DNA from: DASPHG01 sp963748315
GTDB taxonomy: Bacteria; Actinomycetota; Thermoleophilia; Solirubrobacterales; Thermoleophilaceae
DNA length: 64,000 bases
Reading direction: 5' to 3'
Assembly (NCBI GenBank): GCA_963748315.1
Contig: CAVVIK010000006.1
Location: 1,240,001 to 1,304,000 of the forward strand
Part shown: positions 41,943 to 49,951 of the stretch, in pieces
Layout: each line of letters opens with the position of its first letter
Numbering within the stretch: the stretch's first letter is position 1
Position numbers and translations under genes: made by a program
The notes under the pieces: model-generated
The model's database searches: none
What the model was told of the DNA's origin: nothing
What the model saw: only the letters and a program-made list of their open reading frames with translations

Positions 41943-42820
41943 TGGCCTGGTCCGACGAGGTCGACGCGGTCATCGACGGCGACCTGACCGCCGGGCTCGC
42001 CTATGTGACTCCGGCGGGCGGCGTCGTGGTCACCGCCGTCGCGCCGATCGGCCTTCACGATCGCGCGGCCGGGACGGTCGGGTTCACGACGTCGCTCGGC
42101 TTCGGCAAGAAGCTCGAGCGGATCAAGCGCAACCCGAAGGTCGCGCTCGTCTACCACGCGCGCGAGCACGGCTTCGCGGAGGGCGAGCTCTACGTGGTCG
42201 TTCAGGGCATTGCACGGCCGACGACGAATCCGGACCGCGACTTCCTCGAGAACGTCATCGCGAAAAAAGCCGAGCGCTTCATGGGCCCGCCGAAGCGCGG
42301 CTTCTTCTGGGACCGCTGGCTCGAGGCGTACTACTCCGACCGGGTGCCGGTCACCGTCGACGTCGAGCGCGTGCTCACGTGGCCGGGGGACGACCTGGTG
42401 AGCGCGGCGCCGTCGCAATCGCCGCCGAAGAACGGGACCGGCCCGCGCGTCGAGCCGTTGAAGATGGACCTGCCGCACCGGCTGCTCGGCTGGACGGGCA
42501 CGAACGGGTTCCCCGAGGTCGTGCCGGTCGACGCGCGCCCCGCCGCCGACGGGTGGATCGACGTCGAGTCGCCGGCGGGGCTTCCGGCTGGGGAGCGCCG
42601 GGCCGGCCTGCTCGCGCACGACTACAACGCGAAGCTGATCGGGCTCGAGGCGCGCCAGCACACCGGATGGCTCGAGACGGGAGACGGCTGGCGCGGGCGG
42701 TACGCGCCGCACACCGTGTCGAAATTCAAGGCGCCGGCCAACAAGACCGTGCTGCTGCTCGCGAACGGGTTCCTGGCGCGCCGCGGGCTCAAGAAGGCGC
42801 GCCGCGCAGCAGCGAAATAG
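41942..42820 (+). CDS. pyridoxamine 5'-phosphate oxidase-like (split beta-barrel) flavin/F420-type protein
   Basis: A 292-residue protein. The N-terminal half resembles FMN/F420-binding split barrels: GGVVVTAVAPIGLHDRAAGT, GFTTSLGFGKKLERIKRNPK and VALVYHAREHG, ELYVVVQGIAR. The C-terminal half (after ~170) may be a second, degenerate barrel (KMDLPHRLLGWTGTNGFPEV, TVSKFKAPANKT). Cofactor and substrate unknown. One-base overlap with the crotonase gene suggests joint action on acyl compounds (inference). Confidence 0.72.
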   Translation: MAWSDEVDAVIDGDLTAGLAYVTPAGGVVVTAVAPIGLHDRAAGTVGFTTSLGFGKKLERIKRNPKVALVYHAREHGFAEGELYVVVQGIARPTTNPDRDFLENVIAKKAERFMGPPKRGFFWDRWLEAYYSDRVPVTVDVERVLTWPGDDLVSAAPSQSPPKNGTGPRVEPLKMDLPHRLLGWTGTNGFPEVVPVDARPAADGWIDVESPAGLPAGERRAGLLAHDYNAKLIGLEARQHTGWLETGDGWRGRYAPHTVSKFKAPANKTVLLLANGFLARRGLKKARRAAAK

Positions 42821-42832
42821 GGCCTGCGCACG

Positions 42833-42838
42833 GATACT
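42833..42838 (+). promoter_or_regulatory. -10-like element before SnoaL-like gene
   Basis: GATACT ends seven bases before the ATG at 42846; identical to the hexamer before the DUF3467 gene with identical spacing. Confidence 0.35.
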
Positions 42839-42845
42839 GGGGTTG

Positions 42846-43397
42846 ATGGCGAAGGCCGTCAGAACGACGATCGACCCCGGGAAGCCGCTACGAAAGCGGC
42901 GGACGGTCGACGAGCGGCTGCTGGTTCGCTGGCCCTGGCTGTTCGTGCGGCTCGCGCGCGTTTTCGAGCGAATGCCGCCGCGCTCGCGGATCCGGCGGGC
43001 GGTCCTAGGCCGGGGCGTGCACTCCGCCTGGGGCGCATGGTCGCGCGGTGACCTTGACCTGGTGCTCGTGCGCTACGCGCCGGACGTCGTCCTGGACGCG
43101 ATCCCGAACATGATCGCGGCCGGCATGTCCCGTACGTATGAGGGCCATGAGGGGATCCGCCGGCTCTCCGCCGACTGGGGCGAGGCGTGGGAGAAGATGG
43201 GCGTCGTGCCGGTCGAAGTCCTGGATTTCGGCGACTGCGTGTTGACCTATGGCCGCGGGCAAGTGCAGGCTCGCGGCCTCGACATCGAATTCGAGTACGA
43301 CGTCTACTCGGTCGTCTGGTGGGACCGCGGCTTGATTGTGCGCCACCGCGACTTCACCGACCGCGAGGAGGCGCTGCGCGCGGTCGAGGCGGGCTAG
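42846..43397 (+). CDS. SnoaL/NTF2-like domain protein
   Basis: A 183-residue protein. The cone-shaped NTF2-like fold starts at ~60: SAWGAWSRGDLDLVLVRYAP, then RTYEGHEGIRRLSADWGEAW, VEVLDFGDCVLTYGRGQVQA, FEYDVYSVVWWDRGLIVRHR. The first ~50 basic residues are an unusual extension. Fold members include polyketide cyclases, isomerases and ligand-binding proteins; function here unknown. Confidence 0.8.
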   Translation: MAKAVRTTIDPGKPLRKRRTVDERLLVRWPWLFVRLARVFERMPPRSRIRRAVLGRGVHSAWGAWSRGDLDLVLVRYAPDVVLDAIPNMIAAGMSRTYEGHEGIRRLSADWGEAWEKMGVVPVEVLDFGDCVLTYGRGQVQARGLDIEFEYDVYSVVWWDRGLIVRHRDFTDREEALRAVEAG

Positions 43398-44663
43398 TCG
43401 ACCCGGTCGCCGATCGCCGTCAGCGCCTTGCGTGCGTTCAGGCGGCCGTCGTAGGCGACCTTCCCGTCGAGCGCGGGCGGCTTGTCGACCTTGCGCCTGA
43501 TCACGTAGCGCAGGTCCTCGTACGTGGCGTCCGATTCTTGCTTCTTCAGCAGCGCGGCGACGCCGGCCGCAAACGGCGCGGCCATCGACGTGCCCGACAG
43601 CACCCTGTAGCCGCCGCCGAGGTAGGTGGAACGGATGTCGTCGCCCGGTGCCGCCACGTCCACCTCGGTCGAGCCGAAGTTGGAGAACGAGGCCAGCTTG
43701 TCATTGGCCGTCGAGGCGGCGACGGCGAGGATGTTGTCGTCGTTGAACGCCGCGGGGTACTCGGGCGACTTGTCGATGTTCTCGCCGTTGTTGCCCGCCG
43801 CCACGACGAGAAGCGCTTTCTTCTTCTTCGCGAACTTGACCGCGTCGTGCAGCGCCTCGGACTTGCCGCTCGTGCCGAACGAGCAGTTGATGATCTTCGC
43901 GCCGCTCTTGACCGCGTACTCGATCCCGGCGATCGCGTCCGAGGTCGTGCCGCGCCCGCGCGAGTCGAGGAACTTGACCGGCACGACCTTCCCCGACCAG
44001 CAGACGCCCGCGACGCCCGTCCCGTTGTTGCCGCGTCCGGCCACGATTCCGGCGACGTGGGTGCCGTGGCCCTCGTCGTCCTTACCGGACCCCTTGCCCT
44101 TGATCGCGTTGAAGCCGTGGGCGTCGTCGACATACCCGTTCTTGTCGTCGTCCTTGCCGTTGCCGGGCTTGTCCTTGCTCTCGACGATGTTCGACTTGAG
44201 GTCCGGGTGGTCGAAGTCGACGCCGGTGTCGAGCACCGCGACCTTCGCGCAGCCCGTCCGCGTCGCCCACGCGTCGGGCGCGTCGATGTCGTAGTCGTCG
44301 GGGCTGTCGCCGAGCGCGTACTGGGAGGCGTAGAGCGGGTCGTCAGGAGTCTTGGCGGAGGCGAAGTTGAGGTAGTCGCGCTCGGCGTACGTCACCTCCG
44401 CCCTCCGCGACAGCCGCCTGCGCAGGATTCGAAGCGAGGTACCCGAGCGCGGGCGGACGACCGCCAGCCTTCCGTCCCGGACCGCCCGGAAGCGCTCGGA
44501 GATCCGGCCGCTGTCGGTCGCCGAGGACCTGCTCCTGGCGGTCCTTCGAGACGCCCTTCTCGAAGCCGACCAGCAGCTGGCCGGACACGGCGGGAGGGGC
44601 GGCACTGGCCGGCGCGCAGCAGAGGAAACTGCCGACGCACGCAATGAACGCGGCTGCCTTCAT
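43394..44663 (-). CDS. subtilisin-like serine protease (S8), secreted (one frameshift)
   Basis: About 422 residues: signal peptide (MKAAAFIACVGSFLCCAPAS), an inhibitor-type propeptide (VSGQLLVGFEKGVSKDRQEQ, then after a shift near 44522 SGRISERFRAVRDGRLAVVR), then the S8 catalytic domain. The triad is clear: Asp in VAVLDTGVDFDHPDL, His in EGHGTHVAGIVAG, Ser in LSGTSMAAPFAAGVAALL; oxyanion Asn in VVAAGNNGEN. A secreted peptidase for nutrition or envelope processing. An ATG at 44696 would add 11 residues. Converges with the SnoaL-like gene, overlapping four bases. Confidence 0.9.
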
Positions 44664-44717
44664 GCGCCAGACGCTACATGGCAGCGCGATCATCACCGCC
44701 TGCTAAGAAGGGGCCGG

Positions 44718-45167
44718 ATGCCGAAGCTGATCCTGCTGGTCGCCGTGGGGCTTTCGCTCGCCGTCGGCGGCTGTGGCGGGGACGACGACGAGACCACGAC
44801 CGGAAGCGGGACGACCGACACCGTCCAGGCCGAGACGCAGGCGACGACGCTCCCTGTCTCGATGACGGAGTTCAAGTTCACGCCGGCGAACCCGGAGCTC
44901 GCGCGCGGGCGGCTCGAGATCACGGCCACCAACAAGGGCAAGACTCCGCACACGCTCGTCCTACTGAAGACGGACGCCGATCCGAGCAAGCTCCCGAGGC
45001 GGGGAGACAACGTGTCCCAGAAGAAGAGCGTCGGTGAGATCCCGCCGCTGGTGCCGGGGGAGAGCGCATCCCACACGTTCGACCTCAAGCCGGGCAAGTA
45101 CGTGATGGTCTGCAACGTCCCGGGCCACTACGACGCGGGGATGTACGGGACGTTGACGGTGCGCTAG
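44718..45167 (+). CDS. cupredoxin-domain lipoprotein
   Basis: A 149-residue lipoprotein: MPKLILLVAVGLSLAVGGC has the lipobox VGGC with Cys19, followed by an acidic/Thr linker. The cupredoxin domain (~45-149) keeps a type 1 copper site: His in KTPHTLVLL, then VMVCNVPGHYDAGMYG with Cys, His and Met. A plastocyanin-like electron carrier on the outer face of the membrane is likely; partner unknown. Confidence 0.9.
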   Translation: MPKLILLVAVGLSLAVGGCGGDDDETTTGSGTTDTVQAETQATTLPVSMTEFKFTPANPELARGRLEITATNKGKTPHTLVLLKTDADPSKLPRRGDNVSQKKSVGEIPPLVPGESASHTFDLKPGKYVMVCNVPGHYDAGMYGTLTVR

Positions 45168-46468
45168 CTGACGCTCTCGACGATCGCCTCGCCGCCGCGG
45201 CTCGGCAGCATCGTGACCCCGCGGAAGCGCGCGCTCTCGCTGCGCGCGCGCGGAGCTCGCAGCTGGGCCCGCTTCAGGATCGCGCCGATCACGATCTCCA
45301 TCTCGAGCTGTGCGAACGCGGCGCCGAGGCAGCGGCGGACGCCGCCGCCGAACGGGACCAGGGCGTAAGGCTCGGGGGCACCGTCGAGGAATCGCTCCGG
45401 GCGGAACTCCTCGGGGTCCGGCGGGTACAGCTCGGGGTCGTACTGGACAAGGAAGATCGAGGCCGCGAGCTGGGTCCCCGGCTCGACCAGATATCCGCCG
45501 AGCTCGGTCGGCTCCGACGGCGCCCGGAAGACCTCGGTCACCACAGGCCGGACGCGCAGGATCTCCTTGATCGTCGCCTCCATGTACTCGTCGCTCTCGC
45601 CGGCCCGGACCTCCTCGGTGAGCCGCTCGAGGGCCGGCGGAGTGCGCAGCAGCCGCTCGAACGCCCAGCCGATCGAAGTGGCGGTCGTCTCGTGACCCGC
45701 GAGCAAGAGCGTGATCAGCTCGTCGCGGAGCTCGCGGTCGGTGAGTGGGTTGCCGTCCTCGTCGCGCGCCGACAGGAGCAGGCTCAGGATGTCGTTGCGG
45801 CCGTCGGCGTCCGGCTCGCCCCGGCGCTCCTCGATCTCGGCGAAGAGCAGTTGGTCCACGCGGTCGCGCCGGGCGAGGAAGCGGCCCCAGGGGCTGCGCG
45901 GCCCGAGGTCCTTCTGCACCAGCAGAAGCAGGGGGCTGGCGCCGGAGAGCCCGGGGAGCAGGCGCTTGAACTCCTCGATCCTGTCGGCGTCGGTGACGCC
46001 GAAGACCGCGCGGATGATCACCTCCAGGGTGACCGTCTGCGCGACCGACCGGGTGCGGATCTTCTCGCCCGCCCGCCAGCCGTCTATCTCCCGGTCGGTG
46101 ATCTCCTGCATCAGCTCGGCGAACTGCGCGATCGCCTCTCCGTGGAAGGGCGGCAGCATGAGCTTGCGCATGCGCATGTGGCGGTCGCCGTCGAGCAGCA
46201 GGATCGACTCGGGCCCGGTCACGGGCTCCATCACCTGTCGCGGCTCCGAAACGTTGTACTGAGCCGGCTTCCACTTGAACATCTGCTCGATCAGCGCGCG
46301 GTCGGCGACGTGGATCATCGGCCCCGCGAGCACGTCGTTCGTCCGGAAGAGGCGGCCGTAGCGCTTGCGCATCGTCAGCCTTGCGTACATCGGCCTGGCG
46401 ACGCCGAGCCACGTTTGCAGCGGTCGCGGCATGCGCGGGCCTGGAATCTCGGAGGCCGGCCTGGTCAA
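45164..46468 (-). CDS. cytochrome P450
   Basis: A 434-residue intact P450, clearly paralogous to the one at 9690. HMRMRKLMLPPFHGEAI is the C-helix; LITLLLAGHETTATSIGWAF the I-helix with the oxygen-activating Thr; KEILRVRP the ExxR; ERFLDGAPEPYALVPFGGGV and RRCLGAAFAQLEME the heme loop with the Cys ligand. The TTG at 46468 (MTRPASEIPGPR) lies only four bases after the tRNA-Arg 3' end; ATG 46432 is the alternative. Substrate unknown. Confidence 0.9.
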   Translation of the reverse strand: MTRPASEIPGPRMPRPLQTWLGVARPMYARLTMRKRYGRLFRTNDVLAGPMIHVADRALIEQMFKWKPAQYNVSEPRQVMEPVTGPESILLLDGDRHMRMRKLMLPPFHGEAIAQFAELMQEITDREIDGWRAGEKIRTRSVAQTVTLEVIIRAVFGVTDADRIEEFKRLLPGLSGASPLLLLVQKDLGPRSPWGRFLARRDRVDQLLFAEIEERRGEPDADGRNDILSLLLSARDEDGNPLTDRELRDELITLLLAGHETTATSIGWAFERLLRTPPALERLTEEVRAGESDEYMEATIKEILRVRPVVTEVFRAPSEPTELGGYLVEPGTQLAASIFLVQYDPELYPPDPEEFRPERFLDGAPEPYALVPFGGGVRRCLGAAFAQLEMEIVIGAILKRAQLRAPRARSESARFRGVTMLPSRGGEAIVESVS

Positions 46469-46472
46469 CGAG

Positions 46473-46546
46473 CGCGCCCGGCAGGATTCGAACCTGCGAC
46501 TTCTCGCCTCCGGAGGGCAGCGCTCTATCCACTGAGCTACGGGCGC
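46473..46546 (-). tRNA. tRNA-Arg(CCG) with one extra base
   Basis: Minus-strand cloverleaf: acceptor GCGCCCG/CGGGCGC, D arm GCTC..GAGC, anticodon loop CTCCGGA (anticodon CCG, reads CGG), T arm GCAGG-TTCGAAT-CCTGC, discriminator G. The 3' anticodon strand reads GGCGAG. Dropping the G that pairs with top-strand C46505 gives GGCAG, a perfect match to CTGCC, and a normal five-base variable loop. The 74-base length is thus likely one base too long by error. Confidence 0.88.
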
Positions 46547-46557
46547 GGGCCCGAGCC

Positions 46558-46563
46558 AGTCTA
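46558..46563 (-). promoter_or_regulatory. -10 element of tRNA-Arg
   Basis: TAGACT on the minus strand, eleven bases before the mature tRNA 5' end, immediately behind the HD-hydrolase stop. TANNNT type, like that of tRNA-Gly. Confidence 0.4.
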
Positions 46564-46576
46564 GGGGGCTACGGGT

Positions 46577-47344
46577 CTAGATCCTGAAGATCGGCACGAG
46601 CCGCTTCTCGTGCTCGGCGTCGATGCGCGCCGTGACCTCGACGTGGTCCTCGAGCCCCGAGCCGCGCAGCTTGGTGGCGAGCAGCTCGTCCACCTGGAAG
46701 ATCCCGGCGGAGTTGTTCATCTCGATCTCGATTCGGATCGCGCGGTCATCGCCCTCGTCGATCCGGACGTCGTCGATCGCGGCGGCAGACAGCGAGTGGA
46801 TGTTCGGGCGGTTCGCCTCGAACGGCACGCGCGAGCGGCCGTGCTCCATGTCGAGCGCGTCCGCGACGCGGACGATCCCGGCCTCGAGCGTGAGCGGGTC
46901 GCCGCGGCGGCGGTGGCCGATGATCGCGTGCAGGGTCTCGGAGGCGAGGATCGAGCGCGCGGGCTCCTCGTAGACGTCCGCGAGCAGGTGGTCGAGCTTT
47001 CGCGCGGCGAGGAACAGGCTGTAGGCCTCGTGGTCGGTGCGGTGGATCGACATACCGGTGTCGTGCAGGAGCGCGGCGGCGGCGATGACGACCTCCGCGT
47101 CCTTCGGCGTGAAGCCGTGCTGGCAGACGACCGGCTCCACGCCGCGGCGGCTCAGGAGCCGCAGGAGCCGCAGCGCGATGTTCATCACCTTCTGGACGTG
47201 GATCCACGAGTGATCGGACATCTGGAGCCGCTCCGCGTTCACCTGCTGCGCGTACCACCACGCCTTCAGCTGCAGATCGGCGTTCACCGCTTCGAGGAAC
47301 GCGGCCAGCCGGGGATTACGTTCGGCCGGCGCACTGATATGCAT
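46577..47344 (-). CDS. HD-domain phosphohydrolase
   Basis: A ~255-residue HD-superfamily protein. His in SDHSWIHVQKVMNIALRLL, the HD pair in AAALLHDTGMSIHRTDHEAY, and ALDMEHGRSRVPFE carrying a later Asp form the expected metal site. A C-terminal alpha/beta region (IEIEMNNSAGIFQVDELLAT, LEDHVEVTARIDAEHEKRL) follows. Substrate unknown, perhaps a nucleotide. The ATG at 47344 (MHISAPAER) is used because the divergent lipoprotein begins at 47352; a start at 47368 would overlap it. Confidence 0.78.
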   Translation of the reverse strand: MHISAPAERNPRLAAFLEAVNADLQLKAWWYAQQVNAERLQMSDHSWIHVQKVMNIALRLLRLLSRRGVEPVVCQHGFTPKDAEVVIAAAALLHDTGMSIHRTDHEAYSLFLAARKLDHLLADVYEEPARSILASETLHAIIGHRRRGDPLTLEAGIVRVADALDMEHGRSRVPFEANRPNIHSLSAAAIDDVRIDEGDDRAIRIEIEMNNSAGIFQVDELLATKLRGSGLEDHVEVTARIDAEHEKRLVPIFRI

Positions 47345-47351
47345 CTGTGCG

Positions 47352-47909
47352 ATGACTTCCTCGTACATCGCCCGGAATTCTCCACGTCTGGTCGGAGCGA
47401 TCCTCGCCACCGCGCTCGCCATGGGCGTTTCGGCCTGCGGCGAGGACTCCGTCGATGTCGGCGACTACGCCAACGACCTGTGCACCGCCCTGAAGGGCTG
47501 GACCCAGGACCTCCGCGACAGCCAGGCCGAGCTGCAGGAGCAGGCCGACCCCGGGGCGTCGCTCGAGAGCGACCGGGACGCGCTGCAGCAGTTCGTGGAC
47601 GACGCCGTGACGGCTACCGACGACCTCCGGCAGGAGGTCGAGGAAGCGGGCGAGCCGGACATCGACGGGGGCGGCGACGTGGCCGAGGCGCTCCAGGACG
47701 CCGTCGACGACATCCAGAGCCGGCTCGAAACGGCAGGGGACGAGGTGAAGGACATCCCGGCGGACAACCCCGAGGACTACCGCGCGGCGGTCGACGACTT
47801 CGTCACGAACCTGCGCTCAACGCTCGAGGGCATCGACGAGCACTTCGAGGACGTGGACGCGCCCGACCTCGACATGGCGCTCGACGAGGCGAGCGCCTGC
47901 CAGGGCTAG
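47352..47909 (+). CDS. acidic helical lipoprotein
   Basis: A 185-residue lipoprotein: MTSSYIARNSPRLVGAILAT with lipobox VSAC, Cys29. The mature part is acidic and helical (QEQADPGASLESDRDALQQF, VDDIQSRLETAGDEVKDIPA) and ends in a single Cys (EASACQG). Resembles small coiled exported proteins of actinomycetes; no family recognised. Start is seven bases from the divergent HD gene. Confidence 0.75.
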   Translation: MTSSYIARNSPRLVGAILATALAMGVSACGEDSVDVGDYANDLCTALKGWTQDLRDSQAELQEQADPGASLESDRDALQQFVDDAVTATDDLRQEVEEAGEPDIDGGGDVAEALQDAVDDIQSRLETAGDEVKDIPADNPEDYRAAVDDFVTNLRSTLEGIDEHFEDVDAPDLDMALDEASACQG

Positions 47910-49951
47910 CCGGCGGGCGGGTTGCCCGGCGTCGTGACGACTCGCTGGTAGGGGCGCTCGAAGCCGCGGCCGTACTGCTCGCCCGTCGTCCCGTCCCGCC
48001 AGCCCGGCAGCATCACGAGGCGCTGGTCGCCAACGATCTCCGTGAGCGGGACCGTCTGCCGGGCGTTGTCCGATTCCGCGATCGCGAGGATGTGCACGCC
48101 GTGGGTCGCGATCGACCCCTGATAGAAGCGGTCGCTCCCGTCGGGGATGCCGTCCGATGGGTTCCAGCATTCCCGCGGCGCGCCCGTCGACGTCGTGCGC
48201 GGCTCGTCCGCTGACCGCAGCCGAACGCGCGGGCCGGGATCGGTCCCGGTGCCGTCGTCGAAGCACGAGTCGTCGCGGTAGTAGGGCACCGCGAGCAGCG
48301 ACTGGACGCCGCCGCCGGGCGTGAGGTCGGTCAGCTTGTCGAGCTGGTAGCGGTCGACGATCGAGCCGTGCGGGCCGGTGACCAGGTTCCACTGGTAGGC
48401 GGAGTTGAACTCGGACTTCGAGAGGTCCGGCAGGTCGATCGACTGGTGGTAGGGGAACGAGCCGTCGCACATGAACGGCATCGCGGCATACGCATCCCTG
48501 TAGGCGTTGTCGGCGTCCGCACGGTCGTTGATCTCGTAGTAGTCGTTGCACGGGTCGTCGAAGTTGCCGAACACCTCGTCGTTGTGGCCGTCGATGCGGA
48601 AGTACTTCTTCGGATGCGCGGACGAGAAGAACTTGCTGACGACGCCCGCGTTGAAGTCCCACTGCGCGTAGATGCCGTCGAGCGGCGGGATCGGATGCAC
48701 GCGCAGCCACGACTTCTGGCTCATCTCGCGCCGGTAGAAGGTCTCGCGCCGGATCACGTTGGTGCCGGAGTCGGCGCCCCACGTCTCGCGGATCGCGCGC
48801 ACGGGCCCGACCCGCTCGCCGAGCAGGGTGCTCGAGCCGCCCCAGTTCGTGTCCTCCTCCTCGTAGCCGCAGCACGGGGTCTCCGACGACGGGTCCTGCT
48901 GGAACGCGCGCGCCTTCCAGCGGTCGATCAGGTCCGGCCCGAAGCTCGCGCCGCCGTCCGGTGAGATCTCGAGCCTCGTCAGCAGCCAGCGGCCGTCGTA
49001 GCGGAAGCGGTAGCGGTCGGTCGTGACGGTCGCGTAGTCCCGCGGGCGCCGGCGCTCGTCCTCGGCGATGACCTCGCCCTGCGCGTTGCAGACGATCCCC
49101 CGGCGCGCATTCCCATAGCCCTCGTAGCTCGACTCCGACTTCTCGAAGTAGTCCGCGTTCGCGTCGCGCTTGTACTGGACGTAGCCGTTCGTCGCGTCGA
49201 ACGCCGGCCGCGGCCCGTCGGCGGCGGCCTTCATGACGTAGACGAACTTCTGCCCGGTCGGGTCAAGCGGATCGGTCAGCTGCACGCGCCGTGCCTCTTC
49301 GATGCCGGCGGGGAGAGGCGCGGTGCGCGGCGCCTGCGGGCCGGAGTCGTCGGCCATGAAGGCGAGCTCGTCGTTGGTGTCGAGGCCGGGCACCGGATCC
49401 GGCGTGGTCGCGGGGCCGTCGCCCGGCGTCGCGATGCACGGGTTGTCCGGATCGCTCTGGGTGAAGCGGAATCCCTCGCGGTCGTAGGCGTACGTCGTGT
49501 GCTGGTCCTCGCCGGAGTAGAAGGCGAAGCCGGACGCCGAGTTGTCGAGGTAGCGGGTGAAGACCTCGTCGACCTGGAACGGGATCTGGACGAACTTGCG
49601 CGTGGCGGCGTCCCAGCGGTAGCCGAGCAGGCGGTCGACGGGGGTTCCCTCCTGGCCGGCCGCGCTCGTGTCCACCTCCGGCTGCGCGTAGTCGTTGTGC
49701 GTGTCGCACGTCGAGTCGTCCGCGAAGCACTGGAACGACTCCGGGAACTCGAGCAGAGGCAGCTTGGCGGTCTGGTTCGCCGGGACGCTCCAGGTGTCGA
49801 GGTCGGCGCCGGTGAGCACCACGGCCTCGGTGTCGCGCTTCACCTCGACCGTCGGATCGGGCACGGGAAGCGCGTCCGAGAGTGCCGGTGCGGCGAGTAG
49901 AACCGCCGCTGACATTAGGATCAGCGGCATGCGGCGGGGGGCCCGGGCCAT
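47906..49951 (-). CDS. large secreted protein of unknown function
   Basis: About 681 residues with a signal peptide (MARAPRRMPLILMSAAVLLA then APALS); a second ATG at 49930 (MPLILMSAAVL) is equally possible. No family recognised. The mature protein is rich in Tyr, Trp, Asp and aromatic-polar strands (FVQIPFQVDEVFTRYLDNSA, WLLTRLEISPDGGASFGPDL, YFRIDGHNDEVFGNFDDPCN), with paired Cys (ETPCCGYEEE, DDSCFDD, PRECWNP), suggesting a disulfide-stabilised extracellular beta-sandwich or sugar-binding type fold. It lies head-to-head with a broken secreted esterase, and the two may act together. Confidence 0.7.
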   Translation of the reverse strand: MARAPRRMPLILMSAAVLLAAPALSDALPVPDPTVEVKRDTEAVVLTGADLDTWSVPANQTAKLPLLEFPESFQCFADDSTCDTHNDYAQPEVDTSAAGQEGTPVDRLLGYRWDAATRKFVQIPFQVDEVFTRYLDNSASGFAFYSGEDQHTTYAYDREGFRFTQSDPDNPCIATPGDGPATTPDPVPGLDTNDELAFMADDSGPQAPRTAPLPAGIEEARRVQLTDPLDPTGQKFVYVMKAAADGPRPAFDATNGYVQYKRDANADYFEKSESSYEGYGNARRGIVCNAQGEVIAEDERRRPRDYATVTTDRYRFRYDGRWLLTRLEISPDGGASFGPDLIDRWKARAFQQDPSSETPCCGYEEEDTNWGGSSTLLGERVGPVRAIRETWGADSGTNVIRRETFYRREMSQKSWLRVHPIPPLDGIYAQWDFNAGVVSKFFSSAHPKKYFRIDGHNDEVFGNFDDPCNDYYEINDRADADNAYRDAYAAMPFMCDGSFPYHQSIDLPDLSKSEFNSAYQWNLVTGPHGSIVDRYQLDKLTDLTPGGGVQSLLAVPYYRDDSCFDDGTGTDPGPRVRLRSADEPRTTSTGAPRECWNPSDGIPDGSDRFYQGSIATHGVHILAIAESDNARQTVPLTEIVGDQRLVMLPGWRDGTTGEQYGRGFERPYQRVVTTPGNPPAG

